From Tubiluchus corallicola (lineage: Eukaryota; Priapulida; Priapulimorpha; Priapulimorphida; Tubiluchidae): a stretch of 60,225 bases of DNA. Shown piece by piece: positions 36,084-49,420 of this stretch. Made by a program: the position numbers and the translations under genes. The stretch covers positions 1 through 60,225 of the forward strand of contig JAQGDQ010001133.1 in assembly GCA_030141605.1 (NCBI GenBank). Direction: 5' to 3'. The notes beneath the pieces were generated by a model that searched no databases, was not told where the DNA came from, and worked only from the letters and a program-made list of their open reading frames with translations. Position 1 is the first letter of the stretch, and the number at the start of each line of letters is the position of its first letter.

Positions 36084-39000
36084 TCATGCAGAGTGCTCAA
36101 CGAAATAGATAGCATAGCAAGGTTTGAATGTATTCTTAATAATATTTGAGCCCATTCTTGCAAAGAGTCTACATACCGCAACAGCTGCATCCAAATAGTA
36201 CCCATAATTCTTTTTAAACGCTTTCTTTACGTTCACCATGTTCTCTTCACAGCAGGTGCAAACAACCTGGATTAGCTGGGTGTCATTCGTGGATGCTCCA
36301 TGTACGGCATCATAAATTCGTCTGGCAAAATAACTGTGTATGTCTCTCGCGATTTCAACTACAAAATTAAATATGAATGACTAAAAGTAACGTTTGGAGT
36401 TTCCGACTTGTAATGATTGTACATTGTTAATACTTCAAATACAAAATTCAAATACTTGTTATAATTGGGTAAATCAGCTAGTTTAACGCACTAAATGAAA
36501 GAATGCACTGCCGTATTGCTAATATAGGTGTTCTAATAACTGAACGAGATAAGTTATTCCATATAATATTCAACTGCATCCAGAACACAGTTTAACATTA
36601 TTTTGAAAAACAAACTAAGGCCGCCATTGAGCATGTATCTGCGCCTACGCCTCTGGTGGCGAAAATGCCATACTACAGATGAAACTTGGCAAAATGCCCA
36701 AGGGGAAAACGATTGTACACAACACTTGTTTGAGTATTTGTTTACATCGATAAATAGCGATCAGCATACAATACCTTTACGAAGTTTATACCTAGTGATG
36801 GTATTACGATAAAGATTAGTTTATTGTGAATTGATTGCGTTATTTGCTAGGTTTTTGTCTTTATTGTTCTTATTGAGTAACGGTCGTGGAATGTGTTACA
36901 CTAGGATTCAGCAATTAGACCGGATGCAGCAGTCAGACGGAAAGTATCGAAATACGAAGCCAAAATATAACTTTTAGTTTCCAATTAGCAACAGAAATTT
37001 ATTGAAGCAATGAAAGTGCAATCTAAAAACCTGGATTCACTCCTACAACCCCCTGGGATAGTTTCTCGGCTGTTTGCTTTGAATCGTGAGTTTAGAATGC
37101 GATAATCTTTAGTATTAAAAATATTGTGCTTACACTTCTAAGAGATTAAGTCAGATGCAATTTTTTGTAGTGTCTTTCTTGTTTCATTTTAAGCCCAAGT
37201 GCATAGTTTATCGATGCAATTGAGTCATCTCAAGATTTGTGTACATTTCAATAAAAATATCACAATTACATTATGTAATTGCGTTAAAATTTTATTTATG
37301 ATGCTTTTTACTAATAAAATGAAGCTATCACTAAAAATTATCACACTAGGATTATAAAGATGCTTCAGTGAGTTTCTCTGTGTTTGCAAATTCATTAATT
37401 CTTCTAGCAGAATGAAGTTACTATATCAGACAAGCAAAGAACTTTTTTACCAAAACTTTTACAGCATAGATTGCAGACGATGTTTTCAATTAGTGCCACA
37501 AGAATTTTCACAATATGCTGTAGGCCTGGCCTACTTTTGCGCAATGATTGTTTACACTCTGTTAGAATATACTATAATAGACCCAGGGGCGTAGTGCAGC
37601 AAAAAAAAATTAGGGGGGCCCGACTGCATATAATGGCGGAACTTAACTGTTTAAAAAACGTATAATTTTGAATTCCCACACCAGTATTTTGCGTGCAAGA
37701 AGAACGATTTATTTATTCCCAACTGGAATTTAACTTAAAGCTATAGCTACAGAAATTTAATTAAAATTAAAAATTAATTTAAAATTAAAATTTGATTAAG
37801 TATTTATTAGCTGTCAGAAATCCAAAGATTCGATGAAAGAGTCCAGAAGAAGTCATATAACAGTATACTGAGTGAATGCAGTTTGTGTTGACATGTTCAG
37901 GAACAGAGTCTGCAGTGACAGCTTGAGTGAACAAGCGGTACTCCAACTCGAGGGTTTCTTCATCGAGATCAGCCATGTAGAAGGTACAAAAAGTCGTGAC
38001 TTTCTCCATCTTGACATTAGATTCAATCAATAATCATACCTATGTGTATATATAATCGCATAACATGCTACAGTGCGAGATTTCACCGTTCCTCAAAATT
38101 TTACACCTTATTGGTTTCATTACAAGCCGCCGACACCCTTAAAATTTTTGACATTTTGTAAACAATTGGGGGGGTCCCCCCCCCGGGCCCCTATAGCACG
38201 ATGCCACTGAATAGACCTATAACTTTCAATGGCAGTAAAATACATATTGCTTTTTATGAAAACATGTTAACGAGTGCAGCCAGTGCAACGACAATCGTTT
38301 CTACCAGCTGACTACCTATCCGAGCCAAGATCAAATGCTGTAATGTAGTAATAACAGCTTTGTTTTTAGCCCAGCTGTGTACGGCAGTATCACAACAAGC
38401 TGCGGGTACACTCTGTTACGTCATCAGCCTGAGCTGCGCTAGTTCAATTTCTTCACCGGAAGAGACATGGTGCAGCACAGTCAACGTGTCATTTATTTAA
38501 CTTACTCGTTACATTTAATGTGTTCAACACGTGACATTAATGTTAAAACACTGTCTTGTCATTTCTACCTACTTACCATATACCAAAAGTGTTTCCTGGT
38601 AATAATAGGAAAAGTTGACTTGCATTCTAATGTCTTCCTCGATTGGGCGTTTATGGTGCTTTTCCCATGCGACGATGCAATGCCTTATGTGATTTAAGTT
38701 CCTGCAGGAAAATAATGCACCCAGCAAAGTCGGATCCCAGTGATTCACAAACAGATCGATATCTTTTCCCTTGTCCTCCCAATGGCCAAAGGAAGGAGCC
38801 TGTAAACAAAGGAAGTGTTTTACACTGAAAAAGGTTTTATGCAGACTTTCAAATTTCACCTACAATCAAGGTTTGCATGTACAAACAATATGGACGGGAG
38901 AAAAACTAAAGTGGTGCAGTTAGGAGTAATTGAACTTGGCTGGGTGAGAACAGCTCTAGTACTCTCTCAGTAAAAACCTTGGAAATCATTTTAATCAGCA

Positions 39001-42000
39001 TTTGCTTTAAGTCGTGCGTTTTCTGCTCACGCAAATTTTCTAATCATTATCCTATTAGGCCAAAAAAGACGAGACATGCAATGCATTTCAGGACATTCAA
39101 GCACAAGTGCCTGTTAAAAAATCAAACATAAGGCATAAAACATGGGCTCAAACTATAATAATTATGATTCGTACGTACAACAAAGTAATACGACAGTAAC
39201 TCCATAAAATCTCCTGTTTGTATATCCTCTTTGATACGATCTCTAAACTTCTCCTTTCCACCTAAAAAGTGTAAAAACAATGATTATTCCATGCCGGTGT
39301 CAGTTAAATAGATAAAATGCACTAAAGCACATCTGAGAACTGCACAATGCATTATGATAAATAGATGGTAGATGAATAGATGAATATATGAATAGCAAAC
39401 TCAAGAAAATTGGCTAGCTCTGAAAACTGTTGGACATTTCAATGCTAATAGATCTACCACATTGAAACATCAATGCGACTCTCATCACACATCTTCGGAA
39501 TTTTTCAAGGCGATATTTTTCAGAACCACATATGTGAACTAAGGGGATACTACGAGATCCTTTTTTAGACACTGACTGTCTCAAATCTGTGGCCTAGAAG
39601 GCCTTTGTGGTGCATGTGGACATTTTTTAGACAGGCAATTCAATTTTATGGTTTTAATATGACATTGTCGATAATCATATGTACATGTTTTAAGTTATCG
39701 AGCTACTTATGTATATAGTTTCCACTTTTTGTAGTTTCCACATAGCTTTAAGAAAACCTTAGGCTTTGGCTCAATATTTTATGCTTTTTTGTTTATGCGA
39801 TGCACTTCCTATCAACCATTAACACAATTTTCTTTAAGGATCGATGGTTTAGGAGGTACAAATGATCTTTGGTCTTGACAGTCACAATCTAGACGAAGAG
39901 TAAATCACTGACGTTGAGTGTAAATGCAAGGATTGGTACTGACACATTTAATACAGTAACCCACTTTTAACAGCAAAAAAGTGGTGTTTTTAATGACAAA
40001 ATGATAGCATTGTGACGCCATATTGGCATCACACTTAAAAATATCAGCATTTTTGAAATCCATTTGTTCACTTTTTTATTATTCACTTTTTATTCACATG
40101 TTATTCACTGTGCCTGAGACCACATTTTAATAGAATTTGAATAGAAAAATCTTGTTGCAATTTCTTCTATGTACAATTTTACTAGGACTATTTCGACCTA
40201 CTTATAAATTTCCTCGGTAATTAATAATAATTATATTTTTGTGGTATTAAGGACCCCCTGAAAGTCTGAAAGTCATAGGAATACACCTACCGAAGAGTGG
40301 ATAAATAGACTCTAGTTCTTCAAGAGATCTTGTAGCGAAGATCTCAACCAATGCAAACTCATCCGTGCCTGCACCCTATACAAACAAACTGAGTAATGAA
40401 AAAATCCAAAGATATTTGGGCATTAAAATATCAGCCAAACATTGGCTACACACAAAATGCATTTGACATGCATGTTGTAAAAATTGAAAGTAATATGAGT
40501 AACGTGCATGTCAAATGTCAAGACACGGGGAATACACTCATGTCCAGGAACAAAATTAGTGAGCTGCCACAACCCTTCCAAAGTCCCTTTGCTCCAGAGC
40601 AAAATTGGACTTTTGAATCTTGCTAAATGTGCTAACTTGGCTGTGTTTAGCTAGTTTGGCTTACTTGTACTTGGCTGTTAAATGCATAATCTGGAACGTT
40701 AACGTACGTCAAGTGCCCATCTAATGAACATTGCATCTCGTTCATGTGGTTTCATCATCCGGCAATTGATGAGCATTCTCATTCTCCATTCAACTGGTTC
40801 TTGAAAATCGTCTAGTATCCTCCAATGGCACCCCTGAAATGGAGGTCAATATCATTTAGTATGTAATTCTGTAAACAATAATGGTTCTTTTGGTGTACTC
40901 AAGATAAAGTTAACCTACGATTGTTCTGCGACAATTTACAAGTGAAAATGCATCACAGAATTTATACCTACAGCGGCTACATAGAATCAAAGCAAGAGAT
41001 CTGAAAAGACAAGAGTGAAAACTGATATTCTTCACTCGCTAAGGTCTGGTTACCAATTTTTGACTACATCAAATCAAATCAAGTTCATTGTTGTCTATAA
41101 TATTTCAGAAATGTATACATATAATAAATATATACAAACATAATTTGAGTAATAAACACTGTTAATAAAGTAAATCTAATGTCAGAGATATGGGAGCGAA
41201 CTGACATAAAAAGTCATCAATTCAGCTGCCCTTTATTTGGCAACAAATTAGGTTAATTTGGACACTGGTTAACATGGCAGATAAATAATGACGTAAGGTT
41301 GTTTGTTTGTTGATAATCATCTGTAAAACCATCTGATAATCATTGTTTTCATCTGTAAGTAGTTTCCATCAAAATTAAATATCTAAATAAAGCAAATTTA
41401 AAAAGAAGGTGAAAGGAAATAAAATTTGTAGTTTTGAGAAGAGCTAGTATGACCTTTACAAGAACTAGAAACACAATTTCATACAACAATAATAATAATG
41501 TTAACAATATTCTACATACAACGCCATTATTGTACAGTAATATAATATACACAGTACAGTACGCTCCTTTCGATTACAGATTAATATCATAAAACTTATA
41601 TTATCAAAGCAGGTTTTAAAGTTAAATTCAACCAAATTATAGATAGAGTATAATGGATAACGTCTGAGCAATAGCTATATGATAGCAGCTTTCTAAGTGA
41701 TAATCTTCCGAAATGAAACCCCCAATAAACTCGTAGGTGCACCTCTTGGTGGAGGCGTCCTAAACTGCGACCCACACCATCTTGTAATATATCTCCTTCC
41801 CCGAGAGTCCCGCCAAGCACCACTACTATGTTTTTGCTATAGGCTGTTTGATAAAAAATTGGAAAAAATCGGGACTTGGTTCCGGAAAAACGCCCGTCAA
41901 GAGTCACCATGGCCCATGCGCGAATTCTAAGCATGCCAGATTTATCCACCATTGAATGGGCTGTCAAACTGTTACCAATGCCACCCATGGCCCATTCCCG

Positions 42001-42542
42001 TTCACCAGAAATAAGACGTATAAGTTTTACAAATTGCGAAAATTTGTCAAAAAAGGGTGTTTTGGAGTTTTTTGCCCTCATAGGGCGGATTCGAAAAACA
42101 TGGGCCGTAGTGCACTAAATGAGACAGACACTAGACCTGTCGGTCGACGATCTTCGAAAATGGTGCCCTCATTGGAACTTTAGACTTGAATTTTATATAT
42201 AAAAAATATATAAACCCAATAACACCGAAATTAATATATACGACGTATTACATTTTTGCAAAGTGGGTTGAATAACGAAGAAATAAACCATTAAATAATG
42301 AATATATGTCACTTGTACCAGCCATTGCACACACTAGTATAGTGATGACATGTACCTCTTTATACATCTCATAGTAAGCGTCTTTGACTCTCTCTATTTG
42401 CTCTTGGGTCCTGGTTGATAGTATCGCAACAACTGTGGCTTCATCAGTTCCTATAAATTCACCAGTTCATGTTAAATTATTGTTTTATTGCTATAGTTCT
42501 GTTTCTTCTGCCATAACTTTATAAAGTTACATTTTCTCTCTT

Positions 42543-42576
<34 letters not shown>

Positions 42577-42581
42577 CGTCT

Positions 42582-42615
<34 letters not shown>

Positions 42616-42922
42616 TTCTTTCTCTCCCTCACTCACTCTCTTTTTCTTTGTTACCTGACTGCCTGATTACCGATCCCCATATCTGTTATTGATTCTGCCG
42701 AATTGTCTGTATTTCTGTCTGTCTGCTGTACTGCTATAATTTTAATTTCTACCTAGAGATTAGGGTATATTCGTATGCAATAAAGAACTCACCAGGTCCT
42801 GTTACTGCCCAAAACAGTTTTCTTGCATCCTCATGAGGACTATGATTTGGAAATGGCTCCACAGATCCTTCTGGTCCGTCATGCACAAAAATTATGTTTC
42901 TTAACCTCCGATTAGGTTCCAT
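36084..42922 (-). CDS. Annexin 3 of the tandem cluster
   Basis: Eight coding exons: 42922-42793, 42450-42356, 40833-40708, 40375-40291, 39261-39179, 38799-38577, 36358-36177 and 36134-36084. Phases agree (975 nt, 324 aa). It keeps GPGTDE (42-47) in repeat 1, GAGTDE (118-123) in repeat 2, NHWDPT (192-197) in repeat 3 and GASTND in repeat 4, and ends FVEHSA like its neighbours. Exon 2 ends in an unusual GTACAT donor. Exons 1, 3 and 6 differ most from annexins 1 and 2, so it is the most diverged in coding sequence although its intron 6 shares insertions with unit 2. Intron 6 also holds a hAT-type insertion. The 42-nt last intron is present and open in frame. Confidence 0.92.
37584..38209. mobile_element. 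hAT-like element in annexin 3 intron 6
   Basis: Flanked by identical 8-bp duplications AATAGACC (37576-37583 and 38210-38217). Ends are imperfect inverted repeats: CAGGGGCGTAGTGC at left and, reversed, CAGTGGCATCGTGC at right (11 of 14 match). The interior includes poly-A and poly-G/C runs and a minus-strand frame at 38030-37785 (81 codons). That frame has an acidic LDEETLELEYRLF stretch and could be a transposase remnant, but I cannot confirm it. Absent from annexin 1 and 2 introns. Confidence 0.85.
41596..42180. repeat. Intron-2 dispersed block, unit 3 copy
   Basis: Third copy of the block in annexin intron 2 (see 20985-21360 and 31380-31810), with both strands partly open. It contains CACACCATCTTGTAATATATC and ACCCATGGCCCATTCCCG. 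Confidence 0.7.
42533..42635. repeat. CT-rich tract in annexin 3 intron 1
   Basis: Longest version of the intron-1 CT tract present in all three genes. Confidence 0.9.
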
Positions 42923-43260
42923 TGAGTATCGTTTATATGAAATTAAGCTCGCTAACAGGTGGCGTACCCTAAAACAATGTGTTCAAGCTGTTAACAATGT
43001 TTGAGTGTTTCACTTAAATTTGTAAATTCAAGCTTTATATCGATTTTCTGACTGTTGTACACGGAAGTTTTGATGACACTTTTTGTCTTTTGCTGTGAGC
43101 CGGAATGAAGCAAACAGTAGCAACTGTTAAGTGTGTGTAACTAAGCAACGCTTAAAATCGATGTCTTACAGACTATAGATGGCAGCACGGATGTTTTGAT
43201 GATGCTTTTGTTCTTTTGAAATGAGTCGGAAGTAGCAACCAGTAGCAACCCTTAAAAAGT
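42923..43260 (-). promoter_or_regulatory. Annexin 3 5' region
   Basis: Carries the acceptor before exon 1 and the conserved CTGCCATCTATAGTCT block (about 43170-43190) followed by GTAAGA. A partial local duplication repeats the TTTTGATGA...TTTTGT segment and AGTAGCAAC. Confidence 0.5.
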
Positions 43261-43420
43261 GTGTGTAGTTTATTCCTGTAACTTTTTCAAATCTACCTAG
43301 AGTCGTTCAGGCTGTAATTTTAGATTAGGTTAAACTTGAATTATTTATACGGGCTTCATTCTAAAGTAATAAATTCCATCGTCAGCTTTGTACAGGTGAC
43401 CATTTGACGCTTGCTACTTG

Positions 43421-44885
43421 CGCGTCATATATCTAGCATTAGTACTCTGTGCTTATTGTGTTAACTATGTGATAATGTTAATACTTTTCTGTAATTGGTT
43501 GTTCTTCTGAGTTCTATTTAATGTTAGAGCTGTGATAAAAAGTAATAATGTAAATGCGCCAAATCATGTAAGTTGCAATAAATTATATTTTGGGTGGCCA
43601 CTCTTTTAATCAAATAGTGGTGCGGTTTTTCTTACAAAGTCATGAATTAATCTAAATTACATACTTCAATAGCAGCAAAACATTTTAATTAACAACTTGT
43701 GGGAGTAAGCATTATGCACCTTTTTCTATAAAAACAAATTTGACTATATATATTTCCACGTATTTTTCTGAATTCTAATCAACAAATTAAAAACCAGGCC
43801 GATGTCTCTCCCACAAACTTCTGAAAAAAAGAGCATTTTTCACATGGTGCCTCACACCGGTTTTGCTCAAATTAAATCCGTAAATATTTAAAGTTTGGGC
43901 ACTTGATAAGCTGTTTAAATCTTGCAAATTTTACTGCTGACCGAAAAATTCTTTGCCCCCGGGAGGGCGCTTTATATTTTTTATAGCCAGCATTATTTTA
44001 TATTTTTTATAAATTATATGCGCTCGAGTCAATTTCTACCTTTTATTTTCAGCCTCGCATAGTGTATAGTCTGATAACATATTTTATTTTACAGCTTATT
44101 TTGCTGACAGAAATTTTTTCAAAATGTTTACGAGTTTAACTATGACGTTTTGCTGTGCAGATTAAATCTGGGTCATTTTTGTTTATAGCTGTAGCGTAGC
44201 ACACCGGCTCCAAGGTCAAGGGCTGGAAAAGTCTAAGCGTTTATACAGCACGTAACTAACTAGAACTAGAAATATTCATTTTTGTTTGATTGCATATAGC
44301 ATGTGTACCTTTTAGGGTTTGATAAAATTGATTGATTGTTAAACGTGACCGTTTATCTTTGTGTCCTAATCCCATTACTTTACAGCATACGTCTATACAG
44401 ACTCGTAGTAAAACGGCTAAGGTGGAAAAGGCGTTAAAAAATACATGTGAATGAGGAGACGAACATCATCTTTCTGATACTGAAACTGAATTTGAGACAG
44501 AAACTTTGGATCAAAATTCGCCTGTTGATTCGCTCCCCTCAGATTGTTAGGGGTTAGACCTAAGAAGCCTGTTGTTACTGTCACAACTACTGACACGGTT
44601 TTCATGCTAGCTTCGGCAACAGTGGCTAAACATGTAACTACGGCGCCACAGCTACAATTACTACTACGGCTATGCCAATTCCGATCATGCAGCTGCGATA
44701 AAAATCGAACCCCAGCAAGTGGCAGCCAACGCTAGACTTTCTTCTTTTATGCTTATCCGAGCCAAACAAATTTTCAAATACAAAAAGATGAATTAGAAGC
44801 CAGCACTCTTATCTCAGCTTCTTCTTGTGTTATCTCAGAAAACCACAGTCAATATCTGCAGCGGGTTGAAACTTGCTTATAGGGC
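43421..44885 (+). mobile_element. Retroelement copy, left inverted arm, gag-like ORF
   Basis: Closely matches the reverse complement of 58560-60225. About 1 kb of noncoding leader is followed near 44395 by a gag-like reading frame (AKVEKAL, later TVTTTDTVF). In this copy the start codon region is altered, an in-frame TGA occurs near 44450, and a stop follows PLPSDC near 44548. No protease or reverse transcriptase follows, so it is truncated and dead. The noncoding leader could be an LTR plus leader or a 5' UTR. Confidence 0.7.
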
Positions 44886-45536
44886 CGATTTTAGCCTAAG
44901 CGAGACACGAGGAAGTGAGGCCAAAGTTGATTACAGGTGCAACATTTGAGAAAAGACTAGGTGTAAGTACTGGGATAACTCGAGGACATTCTTGTAACTG
45001 TGATTTCATTGTGAATGTGAAGCTTCTACATTTGTCTCAATTACAATAGATGCCTCCGAAACAAAATGTCCAGAAAAATGTCTGTTTTGAGACCGCTCAC
45101 CGACTGACTGATCTACCTGCTACCCAACTAATCAACCGACTAACCAACATATTTAATTTCATTTAGGCTAATACGACTAACTAATTAACTGGCTAACCGT
45201 GTGACCAATTAAAGATTCACCTGAAGAAAGACGACTATGACAAGATATGTGCCAATCAAAAAATTTCATAATTTCATAATTTCATAAAAATGGCTGACTG
45301 ACTAAACAGCTAAAAACACAATTATATATTTTATTTGTCATCAGTAGGTGACTAATCACCTCAGTATTTACAACCCACTTCGTCTGTAACTATAATTACT
45401 TCTCAAATTAAGTCCAGCATGTGGTCACTAGTTAAGACTACATTAAACTTTCACGGCCCGTGAAAATTCCTTAAAATTTTCTGCCTTAATAAATGTCAAA
45501 TCACGACCAAATTGCATCCTAATCGAGCAGTAGGTC

Positions 45537-46330
45537 TACTGCTAACTGTAAATGAGTTTCTTGTCCAAGTGTCCAAGTGTCCATGACGTATCCATTTTAC
45601 AAATATTCTACTGTTAACATCAGATTTATTTTAGGCCTACTGCTAACTGTAAATGAGTTTCTTGTCCAAGTGCCCATGATGTATCCATTTTACAAACATC
45701 CTACTGTTAACATCAGATTTATTTTGGGCCTACTGCTAACTGTAAATGAGTTTCTTGTCCAAGTGCCCATGATGTATCCATTTTACAAACATTACTACTA
45801 TTAACATCAGATTTATTTTGGGCCTACTGCTAACTGTAAATGAGTTTGTTGTTCAAGTGCCCATGATGTATCCATTTTACAAACATTCCTACTATTAACA
45901 TCAGATTTATTTTAGGCCTACTGCTAACTGTAAATGAGTTTCTTGTCCAAGTACCCATGATGTATCCATTTTACAAACATTACTACTATTAACATCAGAT
46001 TTATTTTGGGCCTACTGCTAACTGTAAATGAGTTTGTTGTTCAAGTGCCCATGATGTATCCATTTTACAAACATTCCTACTATTAACATCAGATTTATTT
46101 TGGGCCTACTGCTAACTGTAAATGAGTTTCTTGTCCAAGTACCCATGATGTATCCATTTTACAAACATTCCTACTATTAACATCAGATTTATTTTAGGCC
46201 TACTGCTAACTGTAAATGAGTTTGTTGTTCAAGTGCCCATGATGTATCCATTTTACAAACATTCCTACTATTAACATCAGATTTATTTTGGGCCTACTGC
46301 TAACTGTAAATGAGTTTCTTGTCCAAGTCT
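45537..46330. repeat. 93/94-bp minisatellite, about 8.5 copies
   Basis: Unit begins TACTGCTAACTGTAAATGAG and includes CCATGATGTATCCATTTTAC. Unit starts at 45638, 45731, 45825, 45919 and 46013 give the period. The first unit is longer (101 bp) because of an internal GTCCAAGT duplication. Confidence 0.95.
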
Positions 46331-46896
46331 GGTGCCAACTGGAAATGGGATATGGTGCCGTTATTATATTATATAATTATAAACATTAGGTTAAAGTCAT
46401 TTTATAGCACAAAACAACAAAACACTACCAAATTTATGATTTTCCAAAAACAGCAAACAAACCGCACAAATAAACGTACATGGATTTCTGTAAGATTTAT
46501 AGAAATAAGGCTCGAATTCTTGTACGTTTGTCTACTATCCGGGTTTCAAAACAAGAAAAACAATTTAGGATGATAAAAATTTAATCAGACATCCATCAGT
46601 AAGCAGTGAAAGCTGCAACATCTCATTTAGTTTGCAAACATTTGTGAGATATAAACCACTATCAAACTTTTTATAACAATCACATTTTGGTTAAAAAGCG
46701 TGCATTAAAATCACCTCTGTTAAAAAGAGAATATGGCTATTAGCCCAGAACAATAAAACAAACAGTAAACTGCAATAGAAACAATATGTTCATAATCCAA
46801 CGATAAAAAAATCACAAAAGAAGGTATCAATAATTATCTGTTCAAGATTTATAACAGCACTAAGGTTTCTACCCATATATATAAGAGAACGTCGTC

Positions 46897-48160
46897 TCAA
46901 TTCGTGCTAGGTAACTCGTTTCTAAAGGCTGTTTTGATCAAATCGTTGTAAATAGTTTTATTACAGAAAGTCTTTTGCATAGGAGATGGTAGGTTAAAAC
47001 CAGCGATTGTAAAAATAGGATAGCGGTCGGTGATATCAGTAAGCAGTATACCAGGTTTGTGATGGTACTGAATGACGTTGGTGAAAATGTTGTCGATAAT
47101 TGTGGTTGAAAAGTTGATATTTCTTGTAGGACGTGTTATTGTTGGGAACGTGGAATTGGTAAACATTGAACCTAGAAAGTATTTGGTATCTTTGTGGGTT
47201 TGATGAATAATAAAATTAATATTATAATCGCCAGTGATGTATAATGTTTCCCTTGGCTACTGACTTTGGATATTATGCCTGAGACTTTATCTGTAAACTG
47301 TAAAGGACATTCACCTGGAGGACGATAAATTGAGCCGATAACTATGTTCTTGTCCTGATTCATAATATCTCAACAGAAATGGCGTCGATATCATTGTCAG
47401 AACGATTTAGATCATTAAGAACAATAAATGGTAAATCCTCTCTAACGATTGTCCTATTAATGAATGAAGACCTGTAGCCAGGTAAGTTAATCGAAGAACC
47501 AGTGTTATCCACGAGCCAAGTTTTAGACAGGGTAATTATGGAAAATTTTGTGCTCAACATCTGTAGATGAGCTAGAAAATGATCAAAATTTGCATTTATA
47601 CTTCTAATATTTAAATGTATGATTGATAAAGGGTTGTTGTCTGGCATATTGTAATTGTTACGAAACATTGAATTGAATTGGTCGATATCATAATATTTAC
47701 TACCATTTGGAATATTCATCTGTTAAAGAAATTTGTATCGGGGTTGATTTTGTCTAGGTATTCAGTATTATGATTGATTAGGTTGCTATTATCGTCAAAT
47801 AAATTTAATTTAAAGGCATCACGGTCGATTATGTTAGCAATATTTATATACCTGGTGGCCAGAAAAAAATCCTCATCATCAAGAATCTTATTAAAAGGAA
47901 ATATGTCTGCTAAGCAGTTATGGCAGAACCAGGCATTACTATCATGAGATAAATTAATAAAATCAGAGATTGTTAGATGAGAACATTTAAGATGGATCCA
48001 TGACTCACAACAGTCACAATATATTCCATTCTGATTAGTTTTGACAGGTTTAAAGTAGAACAAGGAGAATGAACTACGGTCATAACTGCGAAGAAAGTAC
48101 AGGAAGAAAAACAGTAACAACAAAAACAAACAAACAAGCAACAACAACAACAACAGGATA
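46897..48160 (-). mobile_element. Truncated non-LTR retrotransposon: PHD-like finger and AP endonuclease
   Basis: Reading down the minus strand: a PHD-like zinc finger (IYCDCCESWIHLKC ... WFCHNC, about 48040-47915), a linker, then an AP-endonuclease domain with IIHLNIRS (about 47615), SKTWL (about 47525), IGSIYRPP (about 47335), GDYNIN (about 47225) and a C-terminal stretch to 46897. These belong to one ORF2-type polyprotein but are spread over frames, with breaks near 47718, 47361 and 47240. The catalytic Glu of the usual ETWL motif is Lys here. No reverse transcriptase follows: the element is truncated beyond 46897. It resembles CR1-group elements. Confidence 0.82.
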
Positions 48161-48489
48161 ATGTCAACACAGTCAAGGTCACGGAGAAAAGGAGAGTACA
48201 AGGCTATAAGGGTCAAGTCAGGAGAAAATGTAGAATAGGTATGGATCATGAAAAGGCAGTGAGTCATACGAAAATTTTTTTTGTCTAATTTAAATGCTGA
48301 TGACAGTTTTTTTGGTTGTAGATATGGCTAATTAACAAATCCTCAAAAACAGGATAGAACCAACAACGAGAAACGCATTACCATAAATTGGAGTTTACCG
48401 GTACTTGATGTGTGATCGAAGTATGTGGGTGCAAATATCGAATTTTAGTGTGAAAAACTATTTGTTATCGAATTAGATTCGTCGTTCCA

Positions 48490-49010
48490 CATACTGGCGA
48501 CGGTGCGTTGTCGTGGTGCGGATTGATACATAATTAGTAAAACGGTCTTTGATGTTTTGGACTTATTTTTTCAACGTTATTATCGGGACCTGTGGGGGAT
48601 ATTGGAAACGAGAACACAGCATACATGAGACAAGATCGCGGCGTGTACAGCAAAGATTTCTGTTTTATTCACATGAACTGATAAAATACGCAAACGTTAA
48701 ACACACGTAAAGGACATGGCAGACAAAATTCCGATTATGAATTGGAATTCTACAAACGTAGCAGGGGCATTCAAATTCTTTCGACAAGTTGCAATCGTGC
48801 TACGCGGAAATTTTCCACTGCTACTTTTAGTTGTTCTTCAAAACACTTCCAAATGTGTGTTGGATCTCTCTTCTGTTCTTCGGATAGCGTCCATGAATTG
48901 TACCTGCGTAATCCTTCATCATCCACACCTCTAAGCAGATATGGTACCTGGTTCTCCCCTTCAATGTTTTTAATTTGGAAGAAAATGTGGATTAATCAGT
49001 TAACTAAATA
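48490..49010 (+). pseudogene. Ty3/Gypsy-like gag fragment
   Basis: An ATG at 48716 opens a frame starting MADKIPIMNWNSTNVAGAFKFFRQ-like, matching the 'P.mnW.s.n...afk.fkq' start of gag in many invertebrate Ty3/Gypsy elements. Upstream near 48493, CTGGCGACGG resembles a primer-binding site after an LTR end (CCACA). After about 25 codons the similarity fades and no later domains appear. Assignment is tentative. Confidence 0.4.
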
Positions 49011-49034
49011 AGTCGTTTGCATAGAGGGAGCAGC

Positions 49035-49420
49035 GATAAATGCTAGGTGTTTTATAACTTTAAATATGAACACTCTTCATATGTTAAGGCCTCTCTAAAG
49101 ATAGTTTAAAGACCAAAAGCAAAAAGGGCCAATCCGAAAACAAAAACATGAATTATTGCTATGTACGTGGAAACTTGCTAAATTTAAGGGAGGTGTGCTG
49201 CATCCGCAGAGGCCGGAGCATTTCACGGCACAAATTGCCCCTGTGATTTTCTTGACGGTCTAATGGCATTATTACAGACAAACAATTTGTAGTAAATTAG
49301 TTTGATTATCATGTTTTAAAGGCAGAGTCCACAGTATAGAAAATTATGAACTAACTAAGTATTGAACAGACTTCATTAGCCTAAAAGGTAAAGAACAACC
49401 AGACCAGTAGAAAATATATT
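49035..49420 (+). repeat. Dispersed repeat, copy A
   Basis: Contains ATGCTAGGTGTTTTATA and AAAGCAAAAAGGGCCAA and recurs in the same orientation at 57943-58130, where about 180 bp of the middle are missing. Confidence 0.8.

Noticed and set aside
48716-48934. Host gene with hydrophobic segment
   Set aside because: The N-terminus matches retroelement gag starts and the hydrophobic part follows loss of similarity, so a relic is more likely.
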